A DNA stretch of 64,000 nt from Planctomycetota bacterium (GCA_022566535.1 JADFIR010000005.1:34037-98036); one strand, 5' to 3'. Positions 45,050 to 54,569 are shown, counted from the first letter of the stretch. Notes: generated by a model from the letters alone, not told the origin. Program-made: numbers and translations.

Positions 45050-45090
45050 GCGAAATCGAGGGACCACTGAACGCAGAATCGGAAAGGTAG

Positions 45091-46167
45091 ATGTCGAAGA
45101 ACATAGTCGTTTGCTGCGACGGCACGAACAACGAGTACGGAGATCACAATTCGAACGTGGTCCTCCTTTATTCGACGCTCGAGCGGGAATCGCCTGGGCA
45201 GGTGGCGCTGTACGACCCCGGAGTCGGGACGTTCGCGGCGCACCCGTTTCTGACGACAACGGCACGGCGAGTCTCACGCACACTGGGAGCAGCGTTCGGT
45301 AGGGGCATCACGAAGAACATCCTCGATGCCTACATGTTCGTGATGCAGAACTACGAGAAGGAGGACCATGTATTCCTCTTCGGTTTCAGTCGCGGCGCGT
45401 ACACGGCACGGGCCATCGCCGCGATGATCCACAAAGTAGGGCTGCTGCAACGAGACAACCAGAGCCTTCTGCGTTACGCGCTCAAGATGTTCAAGCGCGA
45501 GAAGCACGAGGAGATCTACGCGGGCTTCAAAGAGACATTTTCGCGTTCATGCCCGATTCACTTCCTCGGCCTCTGGGATACGGTTTCCTCGGTGGGGTGG
45601 ATTTGGGATCCCGTCACCTTTCAGTTCACTGCCAACAATCCGAGCGTGGAGGTCGTGAGGCACGCGATCTCGATCGACGAGCGCCGAGCGTTCTTCAGAC
45701 AGAACCGTTGGGGCAGGAGATTCGCCGAGAAGCAGGACATCAAGGAAGTCTGGTTCCCAGGCGTTCACAGCGATGTCGGAGGAGGGTACCCGCAGAAGGA
45801 GGGCGGGCTTTCGAAGACCGCCCTCGAGTGGATGCTAGTCGAGGCGGCTGAGCACGGCTTGATGATCGACAAGGACAAGGCCGTCGACGTCGTGAACAAC
45901 CCGGTCGCGCCGAACCACAAGGGCAAGATTCACAACTCACTTTCGCTGTGGTGGAAGCCGGCTGAGCTCTGGCCCAAGCTCGTCAGCGTCAAGGACTCGA
46001 AGGGAAACTGGCACAAGCGACCGAGGCTCAATCTCGGTCGGCGGCGATTCATCGCGGATGGGGCGTGCATACACGAGTCGGCGCTGAAGCGGAAGGCGGA
46101 CGTCCAGGTATATGCGCCGACGAATCTCCCGTCGCAGTACAATCAAGAGAGTCGCAGGCTAATCTAG
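45091..46167 (+). CDS. DUF2235 (Tle1-type) alpha/beta hydrolase
   Basis: Encodes 358 residues. It begins KNIVVCCDGTNNEYGDHNSN, the DUF2235 signature, followed by YDPGVGTF and the nucleophile elbow FGFSRGAYTAR (Ser near residue 100). Later motifs are FLGLWDTVSSVGW, HAISIDERRAFFRQN and WFPGVHSDVGGGYP, which carries catalytic Asp/His residues. Proteins of this family include Tle1 phospholipase effectors of type VI secretion. No signal peptide and no T6SS genes are present here. It is probably co-transcribed with the EEP gene. Confidence 0.88.
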   Translation: MSKNIVVCCDGTNNEYGDHNSNVVLLYSTLERESPGQVALYDPGVGTFAAHPFLTTTARRVSRTLGAAFGRGITKNILDAYMFVMQNYEKEDHVFLFGFSRGAYTARAIAAMIHKVGLLQRDNQSLLRYALKMFKREKHEEIYAGFKETFSRSCPIHFLGLWDTVSSVGWIWDPVTFQFTANNPSVEVVRHAISIDERRAFFRQNRWGRRFAEKQDIKEVWFPGVHSDVGGGYPQKEGGLSKTALEWMLVEAAEHGLMIDKDKAVDVVNNPVAPNHKGKIHNSLSLWWKPAELWPKLVSVKDSKGNWHKRPRLNLGRRRFIADGACIHESALKRKADVQVYAPTNLPSQYNQESRRLI

Positions 46168-46389
46168 CTCGACCGGATCGCGCCGTGGATTGCATGCGGA
46201 TGCCTTGGTTCCGACGACTCCGCTTCTGCTTCGATCGTCATGAATGTGGATGTGGATGTCGGCATCACCGTGCATGGTCATGCTGAGCCTACGTCGGTCA
46301 ACCTCGCTTGAGAAGAAGTGGCGCAACGCATCGCGTTCGAGTTCCACGTCGTACTCGCAAATCCGGAATGGACCCAGTGGCTCGCCCAT
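46159..46389 (-). CDS. Possible small protein downstream of the HU-like gene
   Basis: The frame of 76 residues starts 3 bp after the HU-like stop. It reads LGPFRICEYDVELERDALR, then HFFSSEVDRRRLSMTMHGDA and a His-rich DIHIHIHDD. Composition is protein-like up to about residue 52 and doubtful afterwards. No ribosome site distinct from the upstream gene end is clear. It could be a short orphan coding frame or chance. Confidence 0.3.
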   Translation of the reverse strand: MGEPLGPFRICEYDVELERDALRHFFSSEVDRRRLSMTMHGDADIHIHIHDDRSRSGVVGTKASACNPRRDPVELD

Positions 46390-46392
46390 CGC

Positions 46393-46923
46393 CTAGCGGT
46401 TCTCCACCTGAGCTTTCTGAGTTGTGGGGCCAATGAGTCTTCTGAGCGGCTCCTCACGCGCTCCAACAAGAGCTTGATTGACGTCGTCGATGAGTGCCTC
46501 GATCTCGTCACGAGAGACCGCCTCGTCATAGGTCACGGTCAATCGCAGCGGCGGACGTCGGCCCCCGATGGACTCGATTTCGTCCTCTGGATCACGCTTC
46601 CCTCCAAACTGCGCCCCGCCCTCCTCGGGCAAGTCGTCTTCCCTTTCCAGCGCGACCTTCATCAGTCGGCCGACCTTGAACTTCACAGTCTTTTTGGCCG
46701 GGACCAGAACGCGCTCCAGCGTCTTGGGATTCTGAGCCATCCGGGGCGCGCGTTGACGGATCTCGAAGACACCGAAGTCTCTGAACTCCAACCGGTTCCC
46801 TTCGCTGAGTTCGCGAATGACGCTGTCCAGGAAACTCTGCACCATCGCCTTCACGGCAGTCCGCTTCTGGCTGGTCTCTTCAGCGATACGGTCGATCAGA
46901 TCCTTCTTCGTCGTTGTGGACAT
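46393..46923 (-). CDS. HU/IHF-family DNA-binding protein with C-terminal extension
   Basis: Encodes 176 residues. Residues 1-95 are an HU/IHF domain: TKKDLIDRIAEETSQKRTAV, LEFRDFGVFEIRQRAPRMAQ, NPKT and a basic strand VPAKKTVKFKVGRLMK, which includes the DNA-intercalating Pro arm. An acidic linker leads to a ~60-residue C-terminal domain (LTVTYDEAVSRDEIEALID) not found in standard HU. It would bend DNA. It is the only long minus-strand gene among the plus-strand genes here and starts 10 bp from hairpin copy D. Confidence 0.85.
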   Translation of the reverse strand: MSTTTKKDLIDRIAEETSQKRTAVKAMVQSFLDSVIRELSEGNRLEFRDFGVFEIRQRAPRMAQNPKTLERVLVPAKKTVKFKVGRLMKVALEREDDLPEEGGAQFGGKRDPEDEIESIGGRRPPLRLTVTYDEAVSRDEIEALIDDVNQALVGAREEPLRRLIGPTTQKAQVENR

Positions 46924-46933
46924 GCCCTTGAGT

Positions 46934-47142
46934 TGTCCCTCCCGAAAACTCCATCTGTGCGACCCACCGTGGTTCGGGCCTTACACCACATTGATTCTAC
47001 TTGTTGGCATCAACTTGCACTGTCCCCTACTCAGGTGACGCCTGTGCAGGGGGCGTCGCCAATGTATGCCAACGAGTAGAATCCGGGTGCTATGACTCCG
47101 GAAGTGCGATAGGCCACTCGGATCGAGTTTTCGGGAGGGACA
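46934..47142 (+). repeat. ~205-bp hairpin repeat, copy D
   Basis: The outer arms are TGTCCCTCCCGAAAACTCCA and ATCGAGTTTTCGGGAGGGAC. The middle arms are GATTCTACTTGTTGGCAT and ATGCCAACGAGTAGAATC. The inner arms are CCCCTACTCAGG and CCTGTGCAGGGG. It fills the interval between the divergent HU-like gene and the phosphatase-superfamily gene, whose ATG follows 3 bp later. Confidence 0.9.
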
Positions 47143-47145
47143 GGC

Positions 47146-50115
47146 ATGACGAGCAAGCGACCGCAACGTCTGTTTCTGTTGATTGCCACCGCGGTCGTTC
47201 TGGTCGCGACCCTAGGCGTGTGGGTATCTCACCAGTTCCCGGCTCTGACCAACGGGCCGAAGTCCAGTGCCGAGATGCTGGAAGGTCTCTTCAAGACGCC
47301 CGCCCGCATGGTCACTGCTTCGACGAAGTATATTTTCAAGCACATCGAGCAGCGGGCCGTGGAACTTTTCATCCGATCGTGCGGTCTTCCTCCTGACACC
47401 GAAGGCCGACTGCTGGCGATGGTGCGCGGTGAGCGCTTTGAAGAGGTAACCGTCCCCTTCGTATTCTACCTGTACGAACTCTACGGCGCACCCGCGACGA
47501 CGCAAGCGGTTGCCATTGCCGATCTCGACTATGAGGAGCCCATCGAGCCCGAGCAGCAAGCCGGCAAAGACCGCCCGGGACTTTCGGAATTGGTGCAGCG
47601 CTCGCGCATCCTCAGGAAGCACCTGGCCCAGGCGCTTCAACTCTTCGACGCACTGTTTCTCCAAGTGAAACCGGGGGCGGCAGAGAAAGACCTTCCCTTG
47701 CGCGAGCGCTACGACGAAGCGGCCTACGAACGAATCAAAGACCTCGTGCGCGAGCTGGCCGACGAGTTCCTGACGACCGCGGACGATGCCCTCAGCAGGG
47801 AGACCGAGGGAAACCAATACCGACAGATGCTTGAAGACATCGTCAACGATGAAGAGCGTTTGACCGTGTTTGTCGAGTTTTTCACCGATTTCATCCGCCA
47901 GCTGTCCGACAGCTGGTTCCAATCGTTCGTGCAACAGCAACAGCGCAAGGAAGACCGGGCGGCGTGGGTGCAGGGTTGCATCAACGGTAATCGGTATTAC
48001 GCAATCGCTGACTATGCCCGTTCCCGCACCGAGAGGAAGCTAGTCGTCCATGTGGTGGTCGATGGCCTGCAAGGCAAGTTGCTCGAAGGCCTGATCCAGC
48101 TCTCCAGCGGTGACCGCGAGGGTTCCGGCGCGCGCTACGTGACCGAGTTGGTTCGGCTACATCAGTCCGAACGGATGGACCCTTCCCGCTACGGCTCGAA
48201 GATGCCGCCTGGGCTGGGAGAGGATGTGATCGAGTTGGTCGAGAAGGCCCCGGATAGACCCGACTATTTGGAGAATCTCAAGCAGTACGTCTTTGCCCCC
48301 GAGGCGTCGGCGGTGATCGTAAACGTGGCGACGGTCGATACGCCGAGCATCTCGGTGCGGAACCTGCCGATCATCATCAGCGGCCATCCGGTGGCGGGAC
48401 CCTTCGGGACAGGCATCCCCAACTTTTCGTACATCGACCGGCGATCAGGCCGTGGCTGGTATTTCTGGGGCAGCGACGTGTTGTACATGCGACAGATCTT
48501 CGGCAACCGCGAGGACGAAATCCCCAACGGAGAGAAACGCTCCGAAGGTCCGGGCGCACGAACCCTCTTCGAGCGACTGTGGCGGTTGAACACCGTCAGT
48601 TCCATGGCGACCGTGGACACCGGCGCGCTGGAGAAGATCGCGGCCGAGGTCGGAATGGCTGTCGGCGAGGTCCAACGCAACTACCCGGAAAAGATAATGC
48701 TTTTGCGCTTCCGCTGGCGAGCTCGGATGGAAGAAGAGCTCAACGAACGACGGCGTTGGCTCCGGGAGCACCGCAATCTCAGTACCAGCCTTCTGGGAGC
48801 GCTACTGGTTGATCCGATCACCCTCAAGACGTTCCATGAGTACGCCCGATTCCTGGCCCAGAACGAGGATGAGGGGTTGCCCGATTACCTCCTTTGGTAC
48901 AACCCCTGGCCCGACCACTTCGCTCATTTCGAGGGCCCCTATTCAGATGCGATCATCGGCTACCAAGGTGAGTACGACCGGCTGGACTTCTATCTCGGCA
49001 AACTCATCGAGATCTATCAGTCGGTCAAAACGGTGGACGGGGCGGCTACCTATGCCGACCGCACACTTTTCGGTGTCGTCAGCGATCATGGGCTGGTCTA
49101 CACTCCCCGGCTGGTCTCCACGGACAAGCTCCTCTTTGACGCCATCCGCGACGACGAGATCGACATCAGTTACTACAAGTTGACGGCGGATGAAGGTGGG
49201 CTCCCCTTGATCCGCGGTCGCGATGATATCAAGCCGCTCCATGGCTTTGACGCCGTCGTCGGCTCCACCGCCGGCGGCTCCTACATCATTGATCTGTTCG
49301 ACATCAAGGGGCTCCACGGAGACGATGCGGCCTGGCAGCGCCATCTCGATTATCACCAGTTGCGCCGCTATCGGCTCTTGAGTGGTCAGACCATTGACTG
49401 GATTGAGCAGCTCACGTCTCACCTGAAGGAGACCATGGACCTGGCGCTGGTACGGGAACATGGTCCGAGCCCCGGCGCGCGGTGGCCGCCGGAGGTCGAA
49501 TCGGTCGTGCGCATCATCACGCCCGATCGTGGGGAGGCCCGCATCTACCGCATCCGAAGGCCAGATGCGGGCGACGGCCAGACCGTTCGTTACCGCTACG
49601 AACTCATCGGCGAGCGGGACCCGCTTGATCTCGTCGGTTCTGTTCGTCCTTACTTAATCCCACCAGGCGGACCTTCCCTGGAGCAGGTCCGGGCGGCGAT
49701 CCGCCGGTGCATCGAATCGCCGGATGGCTGCGACGACCGCAGGTGGCGTGAGGTCCTATCCCACACGCTTCGCCCGGATGCCGTCTATCAGTTTGCCCAT
49801 CTGTACGACTCGGACCGAGCCGGCACCATCAACCTCTTTCCGGTGCGGCACGTGGGGATGAACTCCGAGGTTCCCGGCAGGCATGCCGGGGAAGCGTTCG
49901 GCGAGAAGAACGGGACCCAGCTCTACTTCGGAGCCGGCCTGAAGCGTGCCTGGATCCAAACCGCTCGCAATGGCTCGCTGCCAGTGACCCTGTATCATTG
50001 GCTTGTCGGGGACGAACGTTTCTATGCTCTCGATCCTGAACGCGGCGTCAGCCCGGCCGGGCAGTTCGGATATCGATCGCTTTTGGACGAGTCTGCGTTC
50101 GAATCAATCCGTTAG
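47146..50115 (+). CDS. Membrane-anchored alkaline-phosphatase-superfamily enzyme
   Basis: Encodes 989 residues. An N-terminal signal anchor (LFLLIATAVVLVATLGVWVS) is followed by a helical region to about residue 290. The phosphodiesterase-type catalytic domain spans about 300-760: LVVHVVVDGLQGKLLEG with a metal-binding Asp, YLLWYNPWPDHFAHFEGPYS with Asp/His ligands, and GVVSDHGLVYTP with the S-D-H-G motif. The order matches type I phosphodiesterase/nucleotide pyrophosphatase enzymes. The usual nucleophile T/S near the first Asp is not certain. It starts 3 bp after hairpin copy D; no ribosome site other than the repeat's GGGAGGGA is present. Confidence 0.78.
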   Translation: MTSKRPQRLFLLIATAVVLVATLGVWVSHQFPALTNGPKSSAEMLEGLFKTPARMVTASTKYIFKHIEQRAVELFIRSCGLPPDTEGRLLAMVRGERFEEVTVPFVFYLYELYGAPATTQAVAIADLDYEEPIEPEQQAGKDRPGLSELVQRSRILRKHLAQALQLFDALFLQVKPGAAEKDLPLRERYDEAAYERIKDLVRELADEFLTTADDALSRETEGNQYRQMLEDIVNDEERLTVFVEFFTDFIRQLSDSWFQSFVQQQQRKEDRAAWVQGCINGNRYYAIADYARSRTERKLVVHVVVDGLQGKLLEGLIQLSSGDREGSGARYVTELVRLHQSERMDPSRYGSKMPPGLGEDVIELVEKAPDRPDYLENLKQYVFAPEASAVIVNVATVDTPSISVRNLPIIISGHPVAGPFGTGIPNFSYIDRRSGRGWYFWGSDVLYMRQIFGNREDEIPNGEKRSEGPGARTLFERLWRLNTVSSMATVDTGALEKIAAEVGMAVGEVQRNYPEKIMLLRFRWRARMEEELNERRRWLREHRNLSTSLLGALLVDPITLKTFHEYARFLAQNEDEGLPDYLLWYNPWPDHFAHFEGPYSDAIIGYQGEYDRLDFYLGKLIEIYQSVKTVDGAATYADRTLFGVVSDHGLVYTPRLVSTDKLLFDAIRDDEIDISYYKLTADEGGLPLIRGRDDIKPLHGFDAVVGSTAGGSYIIDLFDIKGLHGDDAAWQRHLDYHQLRRYRLLSGQTIDWIEQLTSHLKETMDLALVREHGPSPGARWPPEVESVVRIITPDRGEARIYRIRRPDAGDGQTVRYRYELIGERDPLDLVGSVRPYLIPPGGPSLEQVRAAIRRCIESPDGCDDRRWREVLSHTLRPDAVYQFAHLYDSDRAGTINLFPVRHVGMNSEVPGRHAGEAFGEKNGTQLYFGAGLKRAWIQTARNGSLPVTLYHWLVGDERFYALDPERGVSPAGQFGYRSLLDESAFESIR

Positions 50116-50301
50116 CTGGGTCCGTATTTCGGAGGTGTCTGCGCTTCAGCACACGCAAGGGCGATTGTTACGCTGCTTCCAGGGTTCGTGTCCCAGTTCG
50201 ACACAGAGCCGCTTTGTGGTGCCGCACGACAGGCAAACAAGGAGTCGATCTCAGGATTCTCAATCCGATATCGCGTGGCGATTGACAGAGGTGATCCAAA
50301 C

Positions 50302-50745
50302 ATGAATCTTGCTGTTCTCAAGCTACTCAAGACACCGAAGCATGGCTTGGACGAGCTGTACAAAGAGAGCGAGACGGGTGAGATTCCGGTGGGTCCAACC
50401 CAAGGTTGGCCTATCGTTTTTCCGGGGTCCTTTTTTGCTCCGATTGTGGCGACTCTCGCTCGATTGTTTTTCTGGCAGGGCAAGGTCTTTGATCCCAACG
50501 AAGGCACCTTGCGGAACAAGATTACACCGTTTCGCATCAAGGCCATTAAGGCCACAGTTTACAGGGACAAGAGCTGGCTCGACGGTGAGGATACGATCGT
50601 GATCGATTATTCAAAAACGTCATTCGTGGCGCGAATGGTGCACGATGAGATCCGTGAAGTGGAACCGGGGCTCTACCTTGGTAAAGTGTATTTATGGAAA
50701 TGGAAGACGGTGGATTTCGCCTTGGTGCCGGAAGACTCCCGGTGA
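50302..50745 (+). CDS. Conserved protein of the P450/peroxidase locus, function unknown
   Basis: Start at 50302 (MNLAVLKLLKTPK) with AGAGGTGA upstream; the frame extends to 50188 but that part lacks conservation-like composition. The product is 147 residues. Motifs are FFWQGKVFDPNEGTLRNKI, DKSWLDGEDTIVIDYSKTS and EIREVEPGLYLGKVYLWKWK, a beta-barrel-like pattern. Proteins with this ending are known to me from oxygenase neighbourhoods. It lies convergent to the P450 gene with 86 bp between. Confidence 0.6.
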   Translation: MNLAVLKLLKTPKHGLDELYKESETGEIPVGPTQGWPIVFPGSFFAPIVATLARLFFWQGKVFDPNEGTLRNKITPFRIKAIKATVYRDKSWLDGEDTIVIDYSKTSFVARMVHDEIREVEPGLYLGKVYLWKWKTVDFALVPEDSR

Positions 50746-50831
50746 GAGAGGCAAGACACTTGACGATGCGAGCTACAACGGAAGTGGAGCTGTGTGTGTC
50801 CGAGAAGCGGTCATAAAGGCTACCCAACGGT

Positions 50832-52178
50832 TCAGGATTCACGTGTGCATGAGAAATGGACATGGAAGTAGTTGTACGCGTGCGGCATGGGTCGATTCGG
50901 ATCCAACGCCGGTTTCACAAGGACGTACCGGTGACCGCTGAACAGTGTAGCAAGGACCGCCTTGGCGATGAACAGAGCGAGGTCCTTTCCGGCGCAGGCC
51001 TGCAGCCCGCTGCCAAGGTGGTTGAACAGAGGGTTTGGGCTACCGTTTGACCACGACTCCGGGGCGAACGTGTCGGCCAGGGGATACCTCTGGCGGTCAC
51101 GGTGGTTGAAGCTGTTTAGAATCAACACCTGCGTCCCGTCGGGAATGGCCTCGTCTCCGAGTTCGGCAACCGGCACTGTCTCGCGGACGAGAATCGGCGT
51201 CGTTGGCCAGAGGCGCATGGCTTCTTCTACGCAGCCCTCGAGCAACTTCAAGCTGTCGATCCCTGCCGTCGTGGTCAGGTCGGCGCCGGCCATCTCCCGC
51301 CGGACAGCCTCCTGGACCCGTGGGTGGGCGGCGATCAGGGCCAGGGCTCGCACCGTGTTTGTACCCAGCGTCTCCCACATTGCGAACATCCAATGTGGGA
51401 TCTGGTTTTCGACCTGCGTCCTCTTCGTCGAGGGCACCTGCCTGCAAAGGGCGCCCAGAGTGTTGGGCTCCGCAGTGTCGAGGTAGTCGCCGATGCGGGA
51501 ATAGAATTCGTCAAAGTACTTCGACTTTTTCGGCTTGCGCGCCCGATTACTTTCGCGCATCATTTTCTTGAGGAGGCCCGTGATCGTCGTGTCGTTGCGT
51601 GCGGCGGTGCCGAAAATGATCTGGCGGGTGATCCTCGCGAACAGGTCGTCGAAATCGTCCCACGACTGTAACGTGGGGGGTGGGCCGGTCCCGGGTACGA
51701 TCTCGTTCTGGATGATCTGAAGGAATCGGCTCGCGTACCGGTGCAACGATTGTCCGGAGTCGAGCACGGCCTCGTTGAACCGGCGACGGTCGCGCCACTC
51801 TGTACCGCGCGAGATCGTGACGGCGTTCGGTTGGAAGACGTTCATGCCGTCGCGCTTCGGCTTCCCGTCCGCGTAAACGAAGGGGGAGCGTTCCAAAATA
51901 TGTTCGATGCCCTTAGGGTCCAGCACCAGCAGCGACTTAGTTATCCCCAGCCGGATCCAGAGGTAGTCGCAGCCGTATTTCTTTCTCAGGCGGCTTACGA
52001 ACCGGACGGCCGCCGGATCGCGATGCACCCTCGTCCAGAAGCCGACCCAGAACCGGCGTTTTGTGAAGGTTCCCTGCAAAATGGTCGGGACGACGTGACA
52101 GAAATTGTAGACCAGGTTGTCGCAAAGGGACGCAGAGGGAATTTTCTGAATCATGATGCGTCGGTCTTCTGGTCTCAC
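50832..52178 (-). CDS. Cytochrome P450
   Basis: Encodes 448 residues. P450 hallmarks are EEAMR (ExxR, K-helix, about 315), an ETVPVAELGD-type region, FAPESW, and the heme loop FNHLGSGLQACAGKDLALF with the thiolate Cys near residue 393. The I-helix (WMFAMWETLGTNTVRALAL) lacks the acid-alcohol pair that activates oxygen in monooxygenases. That is a feature of P450s acting on hydroperoxides. The GTG start directly follows the peroxidase stop; an ATG at 52154 is an alternative. It is co-transcribed with the heme peroxidase. Confidence 0.88.
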   Translation of the reverse strand: MRPEDRRIMIQKIPSASLCDNLVYNFCHVVPTILQGTFTKRRFWVGFWTRVHRDPAAVRFVSRLRKKYGCDYLWIRLGITKSLLVLDPKGIEHILERSPFVYADGKPKRDGMNVFQPNAVTISRGTEWRDRRRFNEAVLDSGQSLHRYASRFLQIIQNEIVPGTGPPPTLQSWDDFDDLFARITRQIIFGTAARNDTTITGLLKKMMRESNRARKPKKSKYFDEFYSRIGDYLDTAEPNTLGALCRQVPSTKRTQVENQIPHWMFAMWETLGTNTVRALALIAAHPRVQEAVRREMAGADLTTTAGIDSLKLLEGCVEEAMRLWPTTPILVRETVPVAELGDEAIPDGTQVLILNSFNHRDRQRYPLADTFAPESWSNGSPNPLFNHLGSGLQACAGKDLALFIAKAVLATLFSGHRYVLVKPALDPNRPMPHAYNYFHVHFSCTRES

Positions 52179-54569
52179 TTACCTGCTTGCATCTCCACGC
52201 CACGGATCCGGCTGGAGTTCTTTGTCAAACGCACGAAGTGGGTGCCGATCAGGGTCGAGCGTTGCATCTGTGTCCCAAGGTTCGAAGGCGTTCTTGATGT
52301 TGGGAAGTCCCGTCTTGGCGAGTTGCGGATAGTTGCGCAACAGGACAGTCCTAAAGTCCACCTCGTCGATCCAATCGAGCCCCTCTTTCGTATAGGTTTC
52401 TTCATTGTAGCTGTCGGTGTAAAAGCGGTCTGCCTGCAGCCGACGCGTGGCGTTCAGAATGAAAATCTGAAACAGCGTCTCGCCGAACCCGAAGCCGGTG
52501 GGTCGATGCCCTTCGGCCAGAGTGCCGATCAGCAGGTCCAGCTTTTCGACATCTTTGGGATGGTCACCGTAGACCTCTTTCAATATCTGTACCTGCGCCG
52601 CGTCGTCGGTCAGATCGTCGAAAGTCCGAATGGGGTTCAGGCCCAGTTGTCGGCGGAACTCGTTATACCGAGGCACACCTCGCTCACGAGCCCGCAAGAT
52701 GTCCACCGCTCCCATGTCGAACAACGGGTTCCCGGGAATGCTCAACTCCTGCAGGAATTGCGGGTAATTATTGAGCACCAGTTGACCAGGATGCATGTTC
52801 CCGAATGAATAAAAGAGATCCGCCATGGCAAAGCGTTGCGTAACCTTTCTGGAGCCGGCCTGGCGTGTTTCAGGGAGGGGGATTTCTTGGACCTGGCCGT
52901 CTCCGTTGAGCCTCGTGAGCTTCAGCGTCTCGGGCAAGAGCGGGTGGAGTCGGTAGACCTCGACAAACTCCTCCGTGAGACCGAAGTCGCCTTCATGTTT
53001 GTTGATCGGATTCCCAACGACTCCACCCATCTCTGGATTTCGAACGTTGATCTCGGCGACGGTCTGTCTATGTTTGTCGGTCCGCAAAAGGTTCGTCAGA
53101 ATGCCAAACCAGTTCGCATGCAAAGCCGTGCTGAGCACATGGTTCGGAAGAATCGCCGGTGTCCATTCAACCGAATGAATCTTGGCCATAACCGCAGCAT
53201 TGATCAGGCGCGCCACGTTGAATAGTCGATTGTCGTCCCAATGTGGATACCGCTGTTTGAGGCGATCACAAATCGCATTGTGTTCCCTTACGAACAGCGT
53301 GTGCAACATGCTGAGTCCCAACCACCAGTTGCGAACGAAGCCGGTGTCTTCGACGCCGTGTTTTGCGATAGGAAGTGTTCCGTCTTCTTGAAGCTTCAGC
53401 TTGCCATCGACAGCGCTGCGCAGGCGGTCGACCGTCTCTTGGTCACTTCCGTAAATCTGAGAGCCATCCCACCAGTGGGTCACCTCATTAATAAAGGTAA
53501 TCGGTGTATCATCATCGGGCATTCGGGTGGGATCAGGCTGAGTCTTGCCGACGAATAACTTCGTCTGACGATACCTCTTACGAAACGGGTCGTCCTCAGC
53601 GAGCGGGATTTCATGCACGTCGCGAAACAGGATTTCGCCATGGTTTATCCAGTCGTGGTTCTGGAACTGAATCCACGAGGCCGCAAGAAGATTCAGAAAC
53701 GGAACTTCCTTCATCGGGTGCTGACGAGTGAGCAGCTTGCGACTGATTTCTCTTGGGTTAGGAGTCATCAGCGTTTCGCCAGTCTCCGGACGGATCGCGT
53801 CATTGGTGACGTTGCGAGGGAAACGAGTGCCGGCAGCTCCCTCTTTGGGGTTGGCCAGATTATTCCAGCTCCCGTCCGCCGTCCGGAAATGCGTAACTCC
53901 TTCGGGTGGTGATTGGCCCCTCCCTTGGAATCCGGCCAACGTGCCCTTGGGATACGTATTCTTGAGGTTGTTCTTATTCAGCTTCTCGCGCATGTAAGCG
54001 AGCGTCAAAATCGCCAGCGACAGCCGCCTTCTGTACCAGTTGGTCCACACTTTGTCTCGATAGCCAACGATCGCTCCCCACAGACGAGTCACGAAGTTCA
54101 TGACGAACGTGGCGATCGCTCCGAGGACGTTTCCGAGAAAGAGCTCGATCTTCTTGAGCACACCTGGCGGCCTTGCCGGCGGAGCCGGAGTTGGCAACGC
54201 TCCGTCGCTGACATTCGGCGGTGCGAGCAGTTGATCGCGGTCAAAATATCGGAACTCCGGGACCGGAACATCGACTTCCGACACAGCATTCGATTTGGTG
54301 TTCGCGCACATCTGGCGCCAATCGGCATTCTCCGGTTCTCGTTCGAGTGCCGCTTCGTAATGCCTCGCCGCATCCTGATACTCTTCGCGCTGGTAGTGAG
54401 CCAGTCCAAGCAGCGCGTGACTCTGGCCACCCGGATCGGCAAGGATGGCCTCCTGGAGTGTTTTGATGGCGCCTTCGTACTTCCTCTCGTCGATGAGCCG
54501 GGCGCCTTCTTCGCGTGCCCCTGGCCAAGTGGCCGTTTGCGTCTGTGGATTAGGATCGCCGTTAGTCAT
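52179..54569 (-). CDS. TPR-containing animal-type heme peroxidase / fatty-acid dioxygenase-like
   Basis: Encodes 796 residues. Residues 15-90 form two TPR-like repeats (EEGARLIDERKYEGAIKTLQ; ALLGLAHYQREEYQDAARHY). A hydrophobic stretch follows near 135-165. The cyclooxygenase-like heme peroxidase domain spans about 220-740: distal His in WIQFQNHDWINHG, SQIYGSD, LHTLFVREHNAICDRL, and proximal His in EVYRLHPLLPE. The catalytic Tyr of cyclooxygenases could not be placed with certainty. GGGGGA lies upstream of the ATG. With the following P450 it resembles the two halves of fungal linoleate diol synthases (Ppo). Confidence 0.88.
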   Translation of the reverse strand: MTNGDPNPQTQTATWPGAREEGARLIDERKYEGAIKTLQEAILADPGGQSHALLGLAHYQREEYQDAARHYEAALEREPENADWRQMCANTKSNAVSEVDVPVPEFRYFDRDQLLAPPNVSDGALPTPAPPARPPGVLKKIELFLGNVLGAIATFVMNFVTRLWGAIVGYRDKVWTNWYRRRLSLAILTLAYMREKLNKNNLKNTYPKGTLAGFQGRGQSPPEGVTHFRTADGSWNNLANPKEGAAGTRFPRNVTNDAIRPETGETLMTPNPREISRKLLTRQHPMKEVPFLNLLAASWIQFQNHDWINHGEILFRDVHEIPLAEDDPFRKRYRQTKLFVGKTQPDPTRMPDDDTPITFINEVTHWWDGSQIYGSDQETVDRLRSAVDGKLKLQEDGTLPIAKHGVEDTGFVRNWWLGLSMLHTLFVREHNAICDRLKQRYPHWDDNRLFNVARLINAAVMAKIHSVEWTPAILPNHVLSTALHANWFGILTNLLRTDKHRQTVAEINVRNPEMGGVVGNPINKHEGDFGLTEEFVEVYRLHPLLPETLKLTRLNGDGQVQEIPLPETRQAGSRKVTQRFAMADLFYSFGNMHPGQLVLNNYPQFLQELSIPGNPLFDMGAVDILRARERGVPRYNEFRRQLGLNPIRTFDDLTDDAAQVQILKEVYGDHPKDVEKLDLLIGTLAEGHRPTGFGFGETLFQIFILNATRRLQADRFYTDSYNEETYTKEGLDWIDEVDFRTVLLRNYPQLAKTGLPNIKNAFEPWDTDATLDPDRHPLRAFDKELQPDPWRGDASR

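Noticed and set aside
46318..47079. 253-codon plus-strand frame antisense to the HU-like gene
   Set aside because: It is the shadow of the HU-like gene continued through hairpin copy D; composition is not protein-like.
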